Source of the DNA: Gymnothorax reevesii
Taxonomy: Eukaryota; Chordata; Actinopteri; Anguilliformes; Muraenidae
DNA: 64,000 nt
Direction: 5' to 3'
Assembly (NCBI GenBank): GCA_029721435.1
Contig: CM056583.1
Location: 48,885,120-48,949,119, forward strand
The notes beneath the pieces are model-generated. The model was not told where the DNA came from, ran no database searches, and saw only the letters and a program-made list of their open reading frames with translations. The translations under genes and the position numbers were made by a program. Below, one piece after another: positions 58,852 through 64,000 of this stretch. The first letter of the stretch is position 1; each line of letters opens with the position of its first letter.

Positions 58852-60501
58852 CAGTCCCCTCCAAAAGTATTGGAACAGCAAGGCAAATTCCCTTGTGTTT
58901 GTTGTTCACTGAAGACATTTGGGTTTAAGATCAAAAGAGGAGTATGAGACAAGAGTTCAGAATGTCAGCTTTTATTTCCTGGTATTTACATTCAGATGTG
59001 TTGAACAACTCAGGATACACCACCGCTTGTATTACATCACAGCATTTTTAGGTGAGCAAAAGTAAAGGAACAAATACACTTGAAGTAAATAACATTTAGT
59101 ATTTGGTGGCATAACCCCTGCTTTCAATAACTGCCTCAAGCCTGCGACCCATTGACATTACCAAACGGTTGCATTCTTCACTTGTAATGCTATTCCAGGC
59201 TTTTACCGCAGCTTCTTTTAGTTCTTGTTTGTTTCGGGGGGTTTCTCCCTTCAGTCTCCTTTTTAGAAGGTGAAACGCATGCTCTATGGGGTTAAGGTCA
59301 GGTGATTGACTTGGCCAGTCTAAAACCTTCCACTTTTTTCCCCTGATGAAGTCCTTTGTTTTGTTGGCAGTGTGTTTTGGGTCATTGTCCTGCTGCATGA
59401 TAAAATTCCTCCCAATTAGTTCGGATGCATTTCTCCGTACACTGGCAGACAAAATGTTTCTGTACACTTCGGAAATCATTCTGCTGCTACCATCATCAGT
59501 TTCATCATCAATAAATATCAATGAGCCTGTTCCAGAAGCGGTCATGCATGCCCAAGCCATGACATTACCTCCACCATGTTTCACAGATGAGCTTTTATGC
59601 TTCGGATCATAGGCAGTTCCTTTCTTTCTCCACACTTTGGCCTTTCCATCACTTTGGAAGAGATGAATCTTGGTTTCATCAGTCCATAAGATTGTGTTCC
59701 AGAACTTTTGCGGCTTATCTCTGTACATCTTTGCAAATATCAATCAGGCCTTCCGATTCTTGCTGCTGATGAGTGGTTTGCATCTTGTAGTATGGCCTCT
59801 ATATTTCTGCTCTCGGAGTCTTTTTTGAACAGTGGATTGTCATACCTTCACCCCTGCACTGTGGAGGTTGTTGGTGATTTGACTTACTGATGTTTTGAGG
59901 TTTTTCTTTGCAGCTCTCACAACATTCCTGTCATCAACTACTGTTGTTTTCCTTGGCCGACCTGTTCGATGTGTGTTGCTCAGTACACCAGTAGTTTTTT
60001 TCTTTTCCAACACATTTCAAATTGTTGTGTTTGCTATGCCCAATGTTTGTCCAATGGCTCTAATTGATTTTCCTTCTTTTCTCAGCTTCAAAATGGCTTG
60101 CTTTTCTCCCATAGGCAGATCTCTGGTCTTCATGTTAGTTTATCCTCTTTAACAACAAATGCAGTCTTTAATGGTTTAAACCCAGGACAAAAAGAAGACC
60201 ATGCATGCAGAGCTAGTTAATGTTTGAACAATCAACCTTAAAGGCAACACCTGGTCAACAAGAAACACCTGTCAGTCACATGTTCCAATAGTTTTGCTCA
60301 CTTGAAAAATGGGTGGGTTCAAACAAAGGGTTGTATGTCCTAAGTTGTTCAACACATCTAGATGTAAATACCAGGAAACAAAAGCTGACATTCTGAACTC
60401 TTGTCTCATACTCCTCTTTTGAACTTAAACCCAAATGTCTTCAGTGAACAACAAAAACAAGGGAATTTGCCTTGCTGTTCCAATACTTTTGGAGGGGACT
60501 G
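58852..60501 (-). mobile_element. Tc1-like transposon, complete ends
   Basis: Inverted terminal repeats of about 165 bp are almost identical. Each begins CAGTCCCCTCCAAAAGTATT, continues through GGAACAGCAAGGCAAATTCC and ends near ATGTGTTGAACAACT. TA flanks both sides (58850-58851 and 60502-60503). The 1650-bp length is full size for the family. It carries one transposase gene on the minus strand that is open apart from two nonsense codons. This is the best-preserved element in the window and probably the youngest Tc1 insertion here. Confidence 0.92.
59096..60133 (-). pseudogene. Tc1-like transposase, full length with two stops
   Basis: Reading from the ATG at 60133 to the stop at 59096 gives 345 codons in one frame, the normal Tc1 length of about 340. 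The N-terminal part starts MKTRDLPMGEKQ and contains a paired-like helix-turn-helix followed by GRPRKTT. The catalytic core has TDETK, QQDNDPKHTA and SPDLNPIEHAF, supplying the DDE triad. Two in-frame TGA codons at 59840-59842 and 59744-59746 interrupt it. The second falls where an arginine would fit, consistent with CGA decay. No frameshift is seen. Confidence 0.9.
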
Positions 60502-61080
60502 TACTCCTTACTTTGAGAGTGCAAGTTGCTGGATTTTCGCTTGGCATTTGCCCCGTAGCAATGAGTCAGTGTCTTCTTCGTAAATGTTCATCTTTGGCAA
60601 TGATTCAAATCTTTAATGATTGCTTATTATGGAAATTCTCCTAGTTCTATGAATTGGAACAAGCTCCCAAGGCTTATTCCCTGTCTTCAGGATTAATCAG
60701 CCTTCAGAAGGTTCCTCTGCCCATTTTATTAGGAACACCTCTCAAGCCTTCTGTGGTTGTCAGGATTTAGGGTGCGTTAGGAACACCCTGGTCCTGACAG
60801 CTGGCAGTTCTGCTCTGGTGAAGTGCGCACTCCATCTGGCAGCTGTCTTGGCAGCCCCCTGGCCGGGCATGGCCAAGCCCCTTACGCTCAAGCCTGCATC
60901 ATCTGAGCTGAACTGAGTCATTCTGCTCTGGGCTCCATCCCTCTGTCAATACCATAGTAATATCAATAACACCTACTTTTGTACCCTGAGGACACATTTG
61001 TTTCCTCGTCTGGATCATAACAGTCCCCACTGACATTTGCACTAGCAGCTAGCCTCTCCATGACTTCTCTGCCAAATTAG
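60502..61080. other. Intergenic DNA, possible old repeat traces
   Basis: ATTTTATTAGGAACACCTC near 60723 resembles the end of a fish DNA transposon with TTATTAGGAACACCT. The following 250 bases have LTR-like composition, but neither assignment can be supported. No gene is seen. Confidence 0.3.
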
Positions 61081-61239
61081 ATCCCGGGCTCAAGTCTCAC
61101 GCATTTCAATAAGTTCTCACGCCACACAAGACATTTCTCACGCTGAGAAGTGATAAAACTCGCTGCACATTAGTAAGATAAACTATAAAAGAGATTAGTA
61201 ATCTATGAATGGATGAGGCGAAGGCAGACGGTTCAGCTT

Positions 61240-61400
61240 GAATCAGCAACCTATCAGCCAATCAGAAAATAGGATTTCTTGTTGCCAGGTGAAATAGCAG
61301 CGCCATAATCACGTCTTCCACACGCGCGCGAATGCTATTGTGTGCACGCGACCGAGAAGCGCTGGAAGTAGAAGCCCGAAATCAGGTAATCTTCATCACT
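61240..61400 (+). promoter_or_regulatory. Promoter-like CpG patch with CCAAT box
   Basis: CAGCCAATCAG (61255-61265) is an exact CCAAT-type box. About 55 bases later comes a CpG-dense stretch with CACACGCGCGCGAATG and GCACGCGACCGAGAAGCGC, then ATCAGGTAATC near 61381, which would serve as a 5' splice donor. This layout fits a small promoter and first exon, either of a host transcript or of an unidentified transposon. A following 64-codon frame (61451-61645) has no known domain. Confidence 0.3.
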
Positions 61401-62324
61401 TTTTTTTAAGTGCTTATTAAAGTCTAGGAACTATGTAGGATATTTGCTTTATGGATTATAACAGTTGTAACAGAGGGAACACGCATCGTAATTTAATTAC
61501 TATCAGTCTCGGACAGGATATCGGGCTGGCGAAGACCTGTGGAAATCCTGTCTCGCTAGCCGAGCCACCAGCTCGTACAGCACACCCTCTCATCTTCAAC
61601 GGCAGTTACCACGATAGCACAGAATACGGTACTGAACGTGTTTAATTGTTATTTTAGCAATGCCATTGAGCAACAAAAATAAACTTTTTGTCAGGCCTGG
61701 ACTTATCTCTACCCCGCCCCAAGTGCACATTCGTTGCCTGGGAGGCTTCGTTCGTCTTAGCTGTTGGCGGTGACTTGTTGCTCGGTGGTCGTAATGTTCT
61801 GGCCGCCGGAGAACCACACTCGACACCTGAAGTTCCGCGACGCAGTCGGTCCGGCAGTAAGCCTCGTCTTCTTCTCGTTTACATCGTATTTCTCCCCCCC
61901 CCTTTTTTTTACCATAAATAACAATGCAAATCACATCATAACTCATGCTACTCTCTCTGCTCTTTCTTACAAGCCCCCCTCGTCCTTATTTCAGGTTCCT
62001 CCTCTTTTTAAACTCCCCTTCGACAATATTTCTATTATTTTTTTATTTTTATACAAAATTGGTCCCCGCCGTTACCCGGTTATGGTTAGATGAATTGACT
62101 TGTAACTTGTTACGGGGAGAGTCGGGGCACTAGCGTATTTTGGCTGAAAACAAACCCTGCTCCGATCCGGTGTCAGAGGTGGTACCGCAACATCTCTTGT
62201 TTGTGACTGACAAAACGAAACAAATGCACAAAATAATTATTTAATTTAGCCTTCAATATACTGAGGAGTCCCAGTGAAATGAAAAAGCACAGATATTTGG
62301 GGGAATGAAGAGTCACAGTTTAAT
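61401..62324. other. Unassigned sequence, no gene supported
   Basis: It holds CpG-containing stretches near 61500-61620 and 61790-61870, and T-rich runs. Open frames of up to 116 codons on both strands lack recognisable domains. It may be the body of an unrecognised DNA transposon, given the dispersed repeat that follows. Confidence 0.3.
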
Positions 62325-62615
62325 GGCAGTTGTGAATATTCAAAAACTGATCCTGGTGTGTCATCTAGTGATAGAATATTGTTAGTACGTGCATTAATTT
62401 GCAGCTCCACGGCCACTGGCGGACACATTTGCACAAAGATACGCCGTTGTTCATCTTGAACATGCCAAATCCAGAAAATCCGTAAATGATAAATTAAATT
62501 GATATTTAAATTTGAAACGAGTGACTAAGTTGCCAATGTCAAAGTAGCGAAGGGAAAGTATACTATTTAAATACTTTAGCGAAGTACATGTACATCGATA
62601 CTATGCACCTTCGAA
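62325..62615. repeat. Dispersed repeat, second copy
   Basis: The same orientation and order as 44490-44885, with GGTGTGTCATCTAGTG, TTTGCAGCTCCA, CCACTGGCGGACACAT and an ending around GTACATGTACATCG. Differences include an internal gap near GATACGCC. Confidence 0.65.
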
Positions 62616-63170
62616 ATTGGGAGTATTATGCCCCCCCCCCCCCCTTCCCCTAGGAGAAGATCTCACTCTAGCCTGCATTCAAAACTTGAGAACCCTGTAG
62701 ATCTATACTTGGTTTTATTTCACCTGGTCTTTCTAACTTCATGTTTTGTTTACTTCTTACCTATTTGATGTATTGAGGTTATTTACAGAAGTAAAATCAC
62801 TTAATATTTGCTTAAAACAGTGTCATTAGTAGAATGAGTCCAAACTTTTGACTGGTAACGTTACTGTTCGTGTAAAGTATACATCTGCATGTATTCTTTA
62901 CATGGGGGGGGGGTAGGGGGTGCGGGACTGTTTATGCCTGCGCCAATTTTCACATTGTATAATTTCACCAAACTCGGTGACTTTTCCTAAAACTTGTCTG
63001 GGAACAATTTTATACCAATAAGTCAAATCCACTATCTTTGTCGTTTCCATGGCAGCGGTTTTCTATCAGGTATGTCTGACAAAAAAAAAAAAAAAAAACG
63101 ATTTTGGTTTGGTTTCAATAAAATTCTGATTTTCTTTTCAACATATAATTATTCCATTATATTTACAGTA
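62616..63170. other. Intergenic DNA with homopolymer runs
   Basis: A C14 run at about 62631-62644, a G10 run near 62904 and an A18 run near 63081. No gene or transposon is recognised. Confidence 0.5.
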
Positions 63171-63263
63171 CGAGGGTCATTCAAAAATTTCTTAGTCTCG
63201 CCTAGAGAGTCACCGGAGAAACAGTTTTTACATTATTTTTCAATATAGTCTCCTATAACTTCC

Positions 63264-63769
63264 AAAGGAAAGTAGTACCCAGGGCAGCAAACACTAAACT
63301 CAGAGTTGGGCAAAACAGGTACAGTACACGGGCAGATAAGTATCAAAGAAAAAGGCAAAATCAGAATCGGGGGTAGAGTACAAGGCATCAAAAATTGCAG
63401 CACAGGGAAAACATTCTGACAAGAGCTGTGAGTGAAATGACTGCTTAAATACACGTAGGGGAAGTCACATGCTATGATAGGAACCAGGTGAGTTGTGGCA
63501 CACAATACTGGGGCCGTGAGCGATCACATGACAAAAGACCAGACAGGGGGAGACAAAGTGCAATGCATGGTATGACACAAAACATGGACTGGAATATAAC
63601 TGCAGGAGTGGAATATGGCAGAACAGACAGAGACAAGGCAAAAAAAACATGGCATGGAATCCCAAAACACAATACAAATCATGGTCAGGCAATGCAGAAT
63701 AATTAACAGGCATGGCAAACAAGGCAGAATCACAACGAAAACATGGTCAGGCTGATCAGGATCATAACA
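63264..63769 (-). mobile_element. LTR-like insertion within mariner
   Basis: On the minus strand it starts TGTTATGATCCTGATCAG. It has a TATA-like TATTTAAG (63444-63451 on the plus strand as CTTAAATA) and composition like the other LTR-like elements, including CCATGCCATG and TTTGTCTCCCC-type segments also seen at 57424-58546. It interrupts mariner sequence on both sides. No coding region is recognised. Confidence 0.55.
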
Positions 63770-63951
63770 GGGTCATCTTCTGTGCTGTCCCTGCCCCGCT
63801 TGAATTCAGCAGCCCACTTTTTAACAGTGGAATAGGAAGGGGAGTCCTCAAAAAGTGTGCTTACCATGTCCTCATGGATTTTCTTGGGTGTCATGCCTTT
63901 CTTTTGTGGATACTTTATCACTGCTCGGACTTTTTCACATCTCACCTGCAC
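63770..63951 (-). pseudogene. Mariner transposase, N-terminal fragment
   Basis: About sixty residues of the N-terminal helix-turn-helix domain of a mariner transposase are legible. They start at MQVRCEKVRAVIKY, then HEDMVSTLFEDSPSYSTVKK and WAAEFKRGRDSTEDDP. This domain binds the terminal repeats. The frame is intact up to the junction at 63770, where LTR-like sequence replaces it. The catalytic DD34D region is absent, so it is non-functional. An upstream initiation site beyond 63951 is possible. Confidence 0.85.
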
Positions 63952-64000
63952 TGTATGAAGACAAAATGCTGATTACTTGTTCCTAGTCTCGTGTGAAGCT

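Larger units (their letters stand above)
63171..64000 (-). mobile_element. Mariner-like element, disrupted and running off the edge
   Basis: The left end reads CGAGGGTCATTCAAAAATTT preceded by TA, a mariner-type terminal repeat. The N-terminal part of a mariner transposase lies on the minus strand at the right, so the right end of the element is near or beyond 64000. The central and C-terminal transposase is missing, replaced by an LTR-like sequence at about 63264-63769. Confidence 0.75.

Noticed and set aside
61596..61946. 116-codon minus-strand frame as a gene
   Set aside because: No domain is recognised and it overlaps other frames on the opposite strand in likely repeat-derived DNA.

Overview
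This window looks like intergenic (or very large intronic) DNA from a ray-finned fish, most likely a teleost. The evidence is AT-rich sequence, long CA/GT, GA, TTA and TA microsatellites, and several Tc1/mariner families with the terminal repeats and DDE transposase remnants typical of teleost genomes. There are also hAT-like and Harbinger-like elements, LTR-like sequences and a tRNA-derived SINE. I found no convincing host protein-coding gene, rRNA or tRNA gene. Open reading frames are short, lie in low-complexity DNA, or belong to decayed transposases.

Positions 1 to about 31,300 form a transposon-poor half. It holds mostly single-copy DNA with scattered microsatellites, one Tc1 remnant (21.8-22.6 kb) and one small MITE (29.5 kb). 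Many blocks are AT-rich but compositionally complex, with homeodomain-, SOX-, PBX/PREP-, POU- and nuclear-receptor-like sites. They have the texture of the conserved non-coding elements found in gene deserts around developmental regulators. Conservation cannot be tested here, so these blocks are candidates only. GC-rich or CpG-rich patches occur near 16.2-16.6, 20.2-20.6 and 27.8-28.0 kb.

Positions 31,300 to 64,000 become progressively denser in mobile DNA. In order: a 1.48 kb Tc1-like element (31.3 kb), a Tc1 trace (33.3 kb), a shortened Tc1 copy (35.6-36.3 kb), a hAT-like element with a near-perfect 8-bp target duplication (44.0-45.4 kb), and a degenerate tandem array rich in TGACCTTGA that is split by another Tc1 remnant (45.4-47.7 kb). 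Next come a further Tc1 relic (50.2-51.1 kb), a Tc1 element carrying several insertions (51.4-56.8 kb), an inverted pair of about 1.1 kb LTR-like sequences (54.1-55.2 and 57.4-58.5 kb), a 1.65 kb Tc1 element with nearly identical terminal repeats (58.9-60.5 kb), a short CpG-rich promoter-like patch (61.3 kb), and a mariner broken by an LTR-like insertion at the right edge.

The clearest discovery is the nested structure at 51.4-56.8 kb. One decayed Tc1 transposon can be followed in pieces across four insertions: a GC-rich inverted-repeat element that itself contains a Harbinger-like element, two LTR-like sequences, and a SINE with its own target-site duplication. This gives a relative order of insertions. 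No novel protein-coding system is visible.
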